A stretch of 64,000 nt of DNA from Arabidopsis thaliana (Eukaryota > Streptophyta > Magnoliopsida > Brassicales > Brassicaceae): NCBI RefSeq assembly GCF_000001735.4, contig NC_003071.7:6193151-6257150 (forward strand), read 5' to 3'. Position numbers and translations under genes: made by a program. This document shows positions 35,687 to 46,400 of this stretch, piece after piece. How positions within the stretch are numbered: position 1 is the first letter of the stretch; each line of letters starts with the position of its first letter. A model generated the notes under the pieces. That model saw only the letters and a program-made list of their open reading frames with translations, was not told where the DNA came from and did no database searches.

Positions 35687-38600
35687 ATGGCGATGGTCGT
35701 TAGACTGGTTCGAGGAGAGTGGAAAAGACATGAATCCGGATGCTATGAACACGTAGCCGAGTTAGATGGGTTATGCTTGGCGGTAAAGCTCCGTGAGAGA
35801 GACACGTTCGCTAAAGTGGTTGAAGCTGTGAAGGAAAGACTGACGCTAAGACCGGAAGATGAAGTGGAACTATCCTATCAGTGGCCGCAGTGGATGATGG
35901 GGCCAGATTGGCAGCGGGCAAACCCAATCCATATTCTCGATGACGAGGATATGACGTTGTTTATTGCAATTCATTCTGATCTAGAGGAGGTTCAGCTGAA
36001 GGCCCAAACCATACGGAAGATTGTGGGGACCCCAACAGTTAATTCATACCAAAGCGTCTTAGATATAGGATGTATGACTTTAGAAACGATATCTGATAAG
36101 TACTGGAATAGCAGTGAAACAAGAGCAGCTTGGGATTCGGTAGTAACAAGAATGTTATTCGGTAACGTTCCTGGTATTAGTGTGACTGGGATTAACGGAC
36201 AGGACAAGAACGGTGCCAGAACACACTTAGGCAGGAGTGGGGGCATAATTATACGAGAGAATGCGAGAGAGACGGGTGTAGGAAGCGTCGCACCGAGAAA
36301 TCTAACCCAAGGGCAACCAAGTGCAACCGCTAAAGGGAAAGAATATGTCCTGGACGAGGAGAGCATTAAGGACTTGGAGTTTGCAATGTGGAGGGAAAAC
36401 AAACAGGCAAAAATGCTGAGAGAGATGCAAAATAGAGAAATCCGTCTGGCTGGCTCGCTAGGACGACAAGTCAATAGTACCCCGATTAATGTTCAAGATA
36501 ACGTGGTTGGAGGGCATTCAAATTCAAACCCAGAGGAGTCTATACGTCTTACCCTTGGAAGCGCAGATCTAGCTCGTGGCGATATCTCAATAGTGGCGCT
36601 ATCTTCAACAGACTCGACATTTAAGACACCACAGAATAGTATAACCTTCTCAAGTTGAGGAGCTGATGGACGAAGATGAATTATCTAGCAACAATTGTCT
36701 GGCCATGATAGGTATGTTATCTTGTAAAGTGTAGATTATCGAATAATGTATGTGTTGCCACATAACACTAACGAACACATTTGAAAATGGCTTCTTCGTC
36801 ATACTCAGACCCGTTCGGCACGAGGTGGCACATTACTACTCAGATCCGGACGGACCACTCTGTATGGAACCAATAAATACACCAAGATTGAGTAGGGTTA
36901 ACAACATTGTAAGGGGGGGTGGAAATCATTGCAACTCAAGAACAAGTTATGACGTTAAATACCCAGGTTAGCCGGAGGATGGCAGATATCTATTTGAAAG
37001 AAACACCAGTACCAACCGTGTTGTATGACGAGGACGCCCCACCATATTTCGACGATCCGGGAGAAGAAGGTAAAACATGTTAGGACCTAATTCAAAGTTT
37101 GCAAACTAAATTTTAGTGTAGCCGCTAATTTTAATGTGTTCTTATAGAATACTTATGGATACATTACAGTTATCAATCTTGTAGCTGCTAATATATATGG
37201 CGATTTAGATGTCTACCTGTAATCAATAAGTTATCTAACAAAATGGTAAACTGCACATTATTTGCATCACACTCTAAAGGATGCCGACTACGAAGGAGAC
37301 AATATCTTCATTGGCAGATTGTTCAAGAATAAAGAAGACTGCGCAACAAAACTTGCAATACATGCGATACGGCGAAAGTTTCATTTCATTTACGCGAAGT
37401 CTTACCCTAACATTCTCCTCGCTGCGTGCGTAAGCCATACATGCCCGTGGCGTATTTACGCAACAAAAATGGAGGATAGTGAACGATTCGAGATAAAATG
37501 TGCAACCCAACAGCACACTTGCAGTGTAGACGCAAGGGGAGACTTTCACAAACAAGCATCTACAGCTGTGATTGGGAAATTGATGAGAACAAAATACCTG
37601 GGGGTTGGTAGGGGGTCAAGGCCTAACGAGTTGAGGAAGATGCTCCGTGATGAGTTCAGCCTAAATGTCTCGTACCGGAAATAGCTATGGATAATGCCAT
37701 GGGCTCGGCAATGGGAAGCTACGCATTGATCAAGCCTTATTTCAAACTTCTGCTGGAAACAAACCCTAACTCGCTAGTGGCCCTTGATACGGAAAAAGAT
37801 AACCAAGGTGTGGAGCGGTTTAGGTACTTATTTTTTGCCCTAGCTGCTACAGTCCAAGGTTATTCTTATATGAGAAAGGTGATAGTGATTGATGGGAATC
37901 ATCAGGGGGGCCGATACGGAGGCTGCTTAATTGCTGTCAGCGCTCCAGATGCAAATTTTTAAGTCTTCCCCATTGCTTTTGGGATAGTGAACAGCGAGAA
38001 TGACTATGCGTGGACATGGTTCATGGAGAGGCTCACGGACACCATACCAGATGATCCAGATTTGGTCTTCGTTTCAGACAGGCACTCATCTATATATGCT
38101 AGCATACGCAAGGTAAGTTATATCCGGTAACAAGATAATGTTACTAGATAACGTTACACTTACAAAGCTAATTTTTCTAGTACCTCGCAAGACTTACTTT
38201 ACCTGATACGTGAGTATATATATATATATATATCATAACTCTAAAACATTGTCATGAATCTCCAGGTTTATCTCATGTCTTCACACGCGGCCTGCGTTGT
38301 CCATTTAAAGAGGAACATAGTCTCAATATTCAAGTCAGAAGGGTTGATTTGGTCGCCAATGCAGCTCGGGCTTACCGGTCGCCAATGCAGCCCGGGATTA
38401 CCTCGAAGGCATTGGGTTTGAACATTGCACGCGCTCGCATTTTGTGGGAGATATGTATGATTTCATGACGAGCAACATAGCAGAGTCGCAAAACAATGTT
38501 TTAACCATGGCAAGGGATTATCCGGTAAATTTGCTGCTAGAGACTCTTCGAACAACACTGGTCACATGGTTTGCCCTCCGGCAAGAAGCTGCACAACTCG

Positions 38601-39195
38601 AGGGGAATCATTTACCTTCAAATGTGAATGAGATGGTCATTGAAATTTTTGAAAAAGAGCAGGGTATGTCGTACTTAAAATCGGAGATGCATTTTATGAA
38701 GTGCGAGACAAAGAAGACTCGGCATTTGCGGTTAACCTTTGGGAGAGGACATGCACATGCACAAAATTCCAGCTACTAACAATTCCATGTTCCCATGCTA
38801 TAGCAGCAGCGATAAAGGAAGCAATTCGTGTCGAAACAATGGTAGGCGTCCGCTACACCGTTCCATATCTGAGATTGGCGTACAAGGGTATTATCATACC
38901 CGTCCCCGACATGGATACACTGACTCCTTCCCCCAATGATGTCGGAGGTGGCAAACTTGCCCACCTTACGTTTGTAGGCCACCTGAAAGGCCGCTGAAGA
39001 GAAGACTATTCTCTAGGGGAGAGTTCAAGGTAATCCACGAATCTGTGTATGAAGGTAACATTGCTGTTAAACGGATACACATAACGATAAGAAATCGATC
39101 TAGTGTGGCTGTTATTTTTGTCCAGAGGACATCAGCAAAATGTTGCTCAAGATGCAGGACAATAGGACATAATAGGGCAACATGCAGAGGACCAA
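35687..39195 (+). pseudogene. VANDAL-type MULE transposase, broken
   Basis: The first open stretch (35687-36658, 323 codons) has the N-terminal VANDAL pattern: VRGEWKRHESGCYEHVAELD, then LTLRPEDEVELSYQWPQWM. After spliced or shifted pieces, 37262-37684 has a MuDR DNA-binding region (IGRLFKNKEDCATKLAIHAI, CPWRIYATKM). 37687-38110 holds the MULE catalytic core (FFALAATVQGYSYMRKVIVI, DGNHQGG, then VFVSDRHSSI). 38700-38830 has a SWIM finger (CTCTKFQLLTIPCSHA) and 39140-39195 a CCHC knuckle (CSRCRTIGHNRATC). Stops follow NVSYRK and PDANF, and there are frameshifts around 38340-38440 and 38700. It was once an autonomous transposase and is now inactive. Confidence 0.85.
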
Positions 39196-39641
39196 TCACG
39201 GTAACATGGATATTAGCAATTAATAATACTAAAACATGCCAACAATCAACCATTGTAACCAAACAAGTAATTTCGTGTAGGATCTTTAGATGGGATAAGG
39301 AGGAATTTCGTGTAACCAAACAAGTAATTTTGTGTAGGGTCCTTAGATGGGATAAACATTGTTATCAGCTAAGTACAGTGGTATGGCGTTAAGGACAGTA
39401 AAAAAATATCTCCTACACAACTGAGCAAGTCCGGTTCAGATCCTTTACAATAATCGGTAGGTAAAACATTATCCTGATATGAAGTTGCCGCATACTAAAC
39501 TTGTTATCAGATACTGATAGTAAGCATATATCATAAAATTAACATCGGTATTATCAACGATAACAACAGTTGAATGGTGTTAACAAAACTGTTAGCGCTA
39601 GAATGAAAACAAAGCGTTACCTCGCATTTTGCATCCACATC

Positions 39642-40455
39642 TTAAGCATTGCCGAGCTTGAGGGCCACGACCTGACGAGGACCTACGACAACGGCGGGAT
39701 CTTCATCGGAATCAGAACCAACGACCTCATCTATTTGAGGGCCTTCCTGTATATCAGGTGCTGCTTCCAAGACAATGAGTTGCAATGCGTAAAGAAGACC
39801 TTGAACCGCCACGCAAGTGGTAGCGAGCTGTTTAACTTCCCTCTCTTTAATGGAAGTCATCATCATCTCAAAAGACAATCGCACCCAAGGGTATTTCAGA
39901 AATCTCTACAGATCATCAGCCATTTCGGCGGTAGGCAACAAAAAACCATCCACAAGAGCCAAACAAGCATATCTTAACCTAATTTTCCGATCTGTTACCA
40001 CCTTCTTCTTAAGCATCGTTATAACTCTTTCAATAGTTACGTCTTCTTCGAGACCAAACAAGGAACTGTAATAGGGATCTGCTTCCCAGCCGTCCTTTTC
40101 TTCTTCTTATTTTCTACCTTTGGATATTTTCCACACGGAAGGCCAGTAACAATCTTGAACTCCCTCAACAAAAATCGGACAGGAGTACTAGCGTAAACTA
40201 CCCAAATTTCATGCGGTTTGGCAACTTCCAATTGCCTACTCAGTAAAAAAATACCAAAGCTCGCAGAAAACGCCGGCTTATTCAGAAAATCCAAAAGTCC
40301 CCAAGCGAACTATTAAGGACGAAGGACCGCTCTTCATCGTCAAGGGTGTTTATAATGCCGCATAGGGTTTCGATTTTGTGATAGACATTAACCCTCTCGC
40401 CGAGAGGTTCTTCTCCAAAGGCAATCAAACGATTCGGTAAATCAACTTCACCCAT
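39642..40455 (-). pseudogene. DUF1985-domain protein, broken
   Basis: On the minus strand the frame starts MGEVDLPNRLIAFGEEPLGE at 40455, shifts near 40315, then gives LLDFLNKPAFSASFGIFLLS, the DUF1985 hallmark VRFLLREFKIVTGLPCGKYP (about 40190), a gap with a stop, and RLRYACLALVDGFLLP and YPWVRLSFEMMM further on, ending in an acidic tail. DUF1985 proteins of unknown function are frequently carried by plant MULEs, sometimes with Ulp1-type protease domains; no protease part is visible here. It converges on the transposase pseudogene and probably belongs to the same element. Confidence 0.75.
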
Positions 40456-40965
40456 CTGCAAAAAAAAAAGGGTTTTATCACCAACGGCAGAGCCAACGAA
40501 AACCCTAAATCAGAGCAAATTGAAATCAAATCCATACTGTACAAGCGAATCCCAGCGGTAACCGAGTTAGATCAGATATAAAGGAGTATACTGCCTAAAC
40601 AATGAAAGATTGAGCACGGTATTGAACAACGAAATTCCTGCTATGAAAGACGGTTTACTCTTTCACTCTTTCTAGGGTACTTCAATAAACGAAGATAAGA
40701 ACAGATAAGTAGAGATGAAAGGTGACGACGCTTCGGGTTTCTAGTAAAGTTCAACTCAGTTCATTATTAGGATCACGTTTCTTCAAAACAAATTTACCAA
40801 AAAAGATTATGTTGCCGTCTGACACAATACTAGTCTAGCGGTAATGAAATTTTCGAAAATATAATACAGGGGTATCATGGTATTTGCCATAGGAACAGCG
40901 TAAGATAAACAGTCGAATAACGATCGACTTAATTTTCGAGTCTTCCGAGTACAGATAATGATAAT

Positions 40966-41151
40966 ACCCTTATTAGTTTTCATATATCTAATTAAAATCT
41001 TCTATATCGAATTATCTCTTTTATTTTTTTTGTCCTTTTGGGTCATAAATATCTTTTTTTTGGTCATCAAATATCTTATATATAGGTTCACTTTTAAAAA
41101 ATCCTAACATAATTATACAAACTAAATTAGAAATATGGTACGTTTTGTGAA
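40966..41151 (+). repeat. TGACG-box repeat, copy C, second segment
   Basis: Matches about 17380-17535 of copy A (TTAGTTTTCATATATCTAA..., ATTATACAAACTAAATTAGA, GGTACGTTTTGTGAA). It lies between the VANDAL-like element and the minisatellite Helitron, both of which inserted into it. Confidence 0.7.
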
Positions 41152-43567
41152 TCTATTAATAATAACAATCCGAATAAATGACATTTGCACTTCCGAACAG
41201 TTGTGTCTATTAAAATATTGACGGTTACTTTTTTAACATTTGTGTCTTTTCATCATAAACAGTTGTGTCTGTTAAATTGTTGACTGGTACTTTTGTACAT
41301 TCGTGTCTTTTCATCGTAAACAGTTGTGTCTGTTAAATTGTTGACGGTTACATTTTTATATTCGTGTCTTTTCATCGTAAACAGTTGTGTCTGTTAAAAT
41401 ATTAACGGTTACTTTTTTATATTTGTGTCTTTTCATTGACGGTTATTTTCTATATTCGTGTCTTTTCATCATAAACAATTGTGTCTGTTAAAATATTGAC
41501 GGTTACTTTTTTGCATTCGTGTCTTTTTAGCGTAACTTTTGGTTAACATTGACGGTTATTTTTCTGTTAGTTTCTTTTTATCGCAACTTCTCATAAAACT
41601 GTATTTTAATCGTAAACAGTTATGTCCTTTAAAATATTGACGGTTACCTTTTAACATTCGTGTCTTTCATCGTAAATAGTTGTGTCTGTTAAAATATTAA
41701 CGGTTATTCTTTTATATTCGTGTCTTTTTATCGTAACTATTGGTTAACATTGACAGTTACTTTTTCTGTTAGTATTTTTTTATCAAAACTTCTCGTAAAA
41801 CTGTATTTTTTATCGTAAGCAGTTGTGTCTGTTAAAATATTGATGGGTTACTTTTTGACATTCATGTCTTTTTATTGTAACTTTTTGATATATGATTTTT
41901 TCCATTAGTGTCTTTTTATTGCAATTTTCTGTAAAAATATTTAAAGTTATTGTTTTGTTGTTGTGTCTCTTTATTGCAATTTTCCGTTATAATATTGACA
42001 GTTATTTTTTTCGTTTGTGTCTGTTCATTGTATATTTCCTTATGAATAGTTTTCTACTTAAATATTTGTAACTGTTGAACTCTATATATTCGTCCTTCTT
42101 CTTAGGTAATTATAAAATTTTTGTTTTTTTATCACATATTATTTATTTCATGATGAATCCAAAAAAATATCTTTTGCATTTCTGGTTGTGTTTTTTTTAT
42201 CGCAACATCAGGTTAAAATGTTGACGGTTATATTTGTTGTTCATGTCTTTTCATCGTAACTTTCCGCTAACATTGACGGTTATTTTTTCCGTTACTACAT
42301 TTTTATCGCAACTTTTTGTTTATATCTTTGTCATTTTAATATTGACGGTTATTTTTTTGTGTTTTTTTATTGCAACATTTCGTTAAAATATTTACAATTA
42401 CTTTTTTAGTTAGTATATTTTCATCGTAACTTTCTATTTACATTGACGGTTATGTTTTTCTTTAGTTTCTTCTTATCGCAACTTTTTATTTGTGTCTTTT
42501 TATCGTCATTTTCTGTTATTATCGACGGTTATTTTTCCGTTTGTTTTTTTTATCGTCACTTGGTAAAAATATTGACTGTTATTTTTTCTTGGTTGTGTCT
42601 CTTTATTGCAACTTTCTGTTATAATAATGACGATTATTTTTCGGTTGTGTCTCTTTTATCGCAACTTTCCGTTAAAATATTGACGGTTATTTTTTATTCG
42701 TATCTTTTCATCGTAGCTTTCCATTAATATTGACGATTATTTTTTTCGTTAGTGTCTTTTTTATCGCAACTTTTTTTGTTAGTGATTTTTCATCATAACT
42801 TTTTATTAATATTGACTGTTATTTTTCCTTTAGTATTTTTTTATCGCAAATTTTCATAAAAATATTGAAAGTTATTTTTTCTTGGTTGTGTCTGTTTATT
42901 GCAACATTCCGTTAAAATATTTACGGTTATTTTTTCGATTATTTCATTTTATCACAACTTTCTGTTAAAATATTGACAGTTATTATTTTCGTTCATATTT
43001 TTTCATCGTAACTTTCCGTTAACATTAACTGTTATTTTGTCGTTTTTGTTTCTTATTGCAATTTTTGTAAAATTATGGACGGTTATTTTTCCTTGGTTAT
43101 GTCTTTTTGTTGCAACTTTTCGTTATAATATTGACAATTATTTGTTGGGTTGAGTCTTTTCATCGCGTTTTTCCATTAAAATATTGACACTTACCTTTTT
43201 CGTTCATATATTTTTATACTTACTTTTGGTTACTTATTGACAGTTATATTTTATGTTTGTATATTTTCTTCGCTTATTTCCGTTAAAACATAGATGATTA
43301 TTTTATTCGTATTTTTTTATCGTAATTTTTCGTTAATATTAATGGGGTTTTTTTTTTGACTATATCTTTTTTTTATTGGAATTATTTGTAAAAATATTGA
43401 CTGTTATCTTCCCGTCTATATATATATATATATATATATCTAATTATCTATATATATTTTTTTAAATAATTACTAAAATTTATAATATACTATTTGTTTT
43501 AAAAAAATTATTATATAAACATATTTAAAATATTCTCCCCGCGATATCGCAGGGAATCTGAGTCTAG
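41152..43567 (+). mobile_element. Non-autonomous Helitron made almost entirely of a minisatellite
   Basis: The left end is TCTATTAATAATAACAATCC after A. The right end has the hairpin CCCCGCGATATCGCAGGG (43541-43557 area), then AATCTGAGTCTAG and T. Removing 41152-43567 restores GTTTTGTGAATGTTTACA, which aligns with CTTTTGTAAATGTTACA in copy A (about 17525), so the insertion site A|T is confirmed by an empty site. The interior is a degenerate tandem array with the core TTGACGGTTA and TCGTGTCTTTTTATCGTAAC. No Rep/helicase is encoded. Confidence 0.9.
41195..43420. repeat. Degenerate minisatellite with TTGACGGTTA core
   Basis: About 2.2 kb of head-to-tail units of roughly 55-60 bp or multiples, alternating GTTAAAATATTGACGGTTA with TCTTTTTATCGTAACTTTC. 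At least a dozen exact GACGGTTA copies and a similar number of one-base variants are visible. The first units (41195-41530) are the most regular, carrying AAACAGTTGTGTCTGTTAAA. A (TA)n run ends the array at about 43418-43438. Confidence 0.9.
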
Positions 43568-43873
43568 TGTTTACAAAAATCCTAACTGAACTATTTTTTT
43601 AAAAAAATTAAGAAGTGAAAAGTCATGAAGAATAAATAGTCTTTTAATGTTTCATGCATGTATCTATCCCACTTGCTGTATATATGACGCCACGTCTATG
43701 ACGTAGGCCAAAACAGTAACATCAGATACTATCAGACACACATTCATATGGCCAGAGATGACCGACCATTATCGACCTTCCTTAAACTGATCTCAAACCG
43801 CAAAAGACTACTTATCTCAAAACTGTTTCCAATAACACTTCGTCAAATATTCCTTTATTAACAACGAAGGCAA
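43568..43873 (+). repeat. TGACG-box repeat, copy C, third segment
   Basis: Closely matches 17535-17930 and 20640-20815: CATGCATGTATCTATCCCAC, TGACG at 43685 and 43699, then AAAACAGTAACATCAGATAC and CATATGGCCAGAGATGACC. It ends at a hAT-like MITE. Confidence 0.85.
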
Positions 43874-44067
43874 CTAGCCGGTCCTGACAATTTGGAGACC
43901 AAAACAACAAATTATATATTTTAAATTAATGTAAACTGTTTTAAAATTTGGAAGCCTTCTTCAGAACTAAATATTTTTGAGAGTCTATTTACAAGTAATT
44001 TTTGGTGTAAATTGTTTTAAAAAAAAAAATACAAATATTTCATGTTGCTCTTCTCAGGGTCGGCCCT
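43874..44067. mobile_element. Small hAT-like MITE
   Basis: The ends are related inverted repeats of the hAT type: GCCGGTCCTGACA on the left, and the right end reversed gives CAGGGCCGACCCTGAGA. Candidate 8-bp target duplications GAAGGCAA and GAAGACAG flank it (6 of 8 identical). The interior is AT-rich and non-coding. Confidence 0.5.
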
Positions 44068-44770
44068 GAAGACAGGGTACAACAATTAGAAAAGTAATCC
44101 AACTTATACATAGGATAATATCTTGGTTCGACTCAAGCTTACAAAATTGAAAACTCCAAGAATGGATCGTAACAACTTCGTCACTCAAAAATAATTTGTA
44201 TCAGAATTCTAACAATCTCCTCAAGCATCCATTGGTTTCATGTTAAATCATTCTAGTCCACCCATCATGAAGACTCTTGTATCTACGGTTTTCTGTTTTA
44301 GTGGTGGTGGAAACTCTCCTCCACGACGTTTACCTTGTAATTGTATATTTTTATCCATTAACCAGTGCCTTGCAATCTCGAGCGAAGCGTCGTGCAACAC
44401 TACTGCACCTAAAACATTATTGCATCACATCAGCTGTTCTAATATGTGATGGATACGTCCAACACCTACCACACTTGTTAAATTCTCGCTAATTAGTGAT
44501 TATAATTTGTCTTTAAATACCGACAAACATATAATCGTTGTATTAAATATAAACTAGTGACGAATCGTTTGGTCGCTACATATATACCAACGTACGCATG
44601 TAGCATTGGCATTTGGTATACAAGAATTAGCGATAGATATTTGCAATCAATTTATGATGCGTTTTTCTATCTTAGGACAAACTTAAACAATGACGTCTAT
44701 ACCTCCAAGTAGTGATATAATACTGCATAAAACTGAATCGATCTTTTTACGGATTGAAATAATCAGGAAA
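44068..44770. other. Unassigned DNA with a minus-strand coding-like fragment
   Basis: On the minus strand, about 44420-44250 reads after an acceptor-like TTTTAG into VLHDASLEIARHWLMDKNIQ and then LQGKRRGGEFPPPLKQKT, ending in a stop. It looks like the last exon of a gene, but I do not recognise the family. Surrounding DNA is AT-rich with no further exons visible. Confidence 0.35.
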
Positions 44771-45365
44771 AATGTGGTATAATCGTCTTAGTGAGTACTT
44801 ATTAAAATAAGGTTATAAGAATGATCCGATTAGTCCATGCATTTTTATAAAGAGATTTGGATCGGGATTTGTTATCATTGCAGTGTATGTTGATGATTTA
44901 AACATTATTGGAACTTCTGCAGAAATTTAACAGACAGTTGAGTATTTGAAGAAAGAATTCGAGATGAAAAATCTTGGAAAGACAAGATTTTGTGTAGGAT
45001 TACAGATTGAGCACCTGAAAAATGGAATTCTTGTGCATCAAACGACATACACTGAAAATGTGCTTAAGAGATTCTCTTTAGACAAAACACATCCGTTGAG
45101 TAGCCCAATAATTGTAAGAGCACTTGATGTGGATAAAGATCCATTCCATTTTCGAGAAGAAAATGAAGAAATTTTTGTTCCTAAAATATTGTACTTAAGT
45201 GCAACATGAGCATTAATGTATTTTGCTAATCATACAAGACCTGATATATCATTTTCGGTGAACTTGTTAGCAAGATTTAGCTCATGCCCAACTCAAAAGC
45301 ACTGGAATGGGGTCAAACATCTACTTAGATACTTGCACAATATAATTCTTCACAATTCATTGCCT
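44771..45365 (+). pseudogene. Ty1/copia reverse transcriptase fragment
   Basis: The frame reads WYNRLSEYL, then the catalytic YVDDLNIIGT box near 44886, FEMKNLGKTRFCVGLQIEHL, and after stops YFANHTRPDISFSVNLLARF and HWNGVKHLLRYLHN. These are the consecutive C-terminal RT and linker motifs of copia polyproteins. Stops at about 44817, 44929 and 45207 and the lack of flanking domains show a dead fragment. Confidence 0.85.
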
Positions 45366-45430
45366 TCTTGTAATATAAACTATTTTATTTTTATAGTACA
45401 AGTAGAATTTAAAGAAAAGTCTATTCTTAC

Positions 45431-45434
<4 letters not shown>

Positions 45435-45464
<30 letters not shown>
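45435..45464. repeat. (TA)n microsatellite
   Basis: Simple TA dinucleotide run directly downstream of the copia fragment; slippage-prone and without coding meaning. Confidence 0.9.
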
Positions 45465-45466
<2 letters not shown>

Positions 45467-45939
45467 GTGTTGATTCGGAAAAAGTCTTCCATTCTTAGGC
45501 AGGAACACTACCTATAAAATACGTAGATACAAAAAAAATTCAATATGAATGGATTAATTTTCTTAAGGAAAAAAAGGAAAGCTTCTACAGTTTCAATTTG
45601 AATATCAGATTGGTAGATGTAGTTATGATTATAAAGGTTAGGTCCACTTACTTGGAGGAATATAATTCATCGACGATTCAAAAAAAGAAAAATTAATCAT
45701 TATTCATCGTATTGTTATATAAATATATGTTCAACTTTTTCCTGTAAATTACTCTCTAACTTATTGTTATTAATTATTTTAAATGAAATTATAAAAATAT
45801 AAATTTACGTTTGTGGCAGTTTCGAATTTTCTGGTAGATCGAATATAGAATGTGATCAGCATTATTCATTCTATTTGTTACAGCTTAACACCAATAACTG
45901 GTACAAGATAAGTAGAACCAAATCATTTTGAAATGGCAT

Positions 45940-46400
45940 ACCGGACTAAGCACAGAGCAAAACGTCATCTATTATCTATCAGGGAAAAAACCAAAGCCAT
46001 CTTGACAATTTGACCAAAACGACTTTGTAACCATCATAATCATTGCATTCAAGTTATTTCTATGTAATAGTAAAAGTATGCTTCTTGAAAAAGGGGTTCT
46101 GTAGATAAATATGACATTTCTTTAGCTAATAATTACTTGAATCGGTAACTAATATAACCTAATAAAGACCTTGTTTGTTTTTTAATCTTGTGGAAGCATA
46201 TTCTTTAGCAAAATATGACATTTCATTAACTATAAAAATAACTGAATGGGGATGGGGGCGTATCTCATTTATTTATATAGCCAGATTTATAGACCTACTA
46301 ATATGGCTGCTAGTTTTTACCATTTAAAAGACCTTGTTCGTTTCTGAAGGTTCTTACCATGTAAAAGACCTTGCTGGTAAATCACATGCATCATTTATTT
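45940..46400 (+). repeat. Diverged fragment of the TGACG-box repeat (copy E)
   Basis: Shares AAAGCCATCTTGAC, TGCTTCTTGAA and AATATGACATTTC phrases in the same order as copies A-C (for example 34860-35030). The TGACG boxes are not present in this fragment. Similarity is weak and judged by eye. Confidence 0.4.

Larger units (their letters stand above)
35151..40965. mobile_element. VANDAL-like MULE (about 5.8 kb) inserted in repeat copy C
   Basis: Flanking DNA on both sides matches consecutive parts of repeat copies A and B (about 17300-17345 on the left, about 17380 onward on the right), so the insert boundaries can be set to within some 20 bp. It carries a decayed VANDAL-type transposase (plus) and a decayed DUF1985 gene (minus). 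There are no long terminal inverted repeats, as usual for VANDAL elements. Confidence 0.7.

Noticed and set aside
42443-42727. Hydrophobic Phe/Leu-rich frame (94 codons) resembling a membrane protein
   Set aside because: It is a translation of the T-rich minisatellite array in the Helitron, not a gene.
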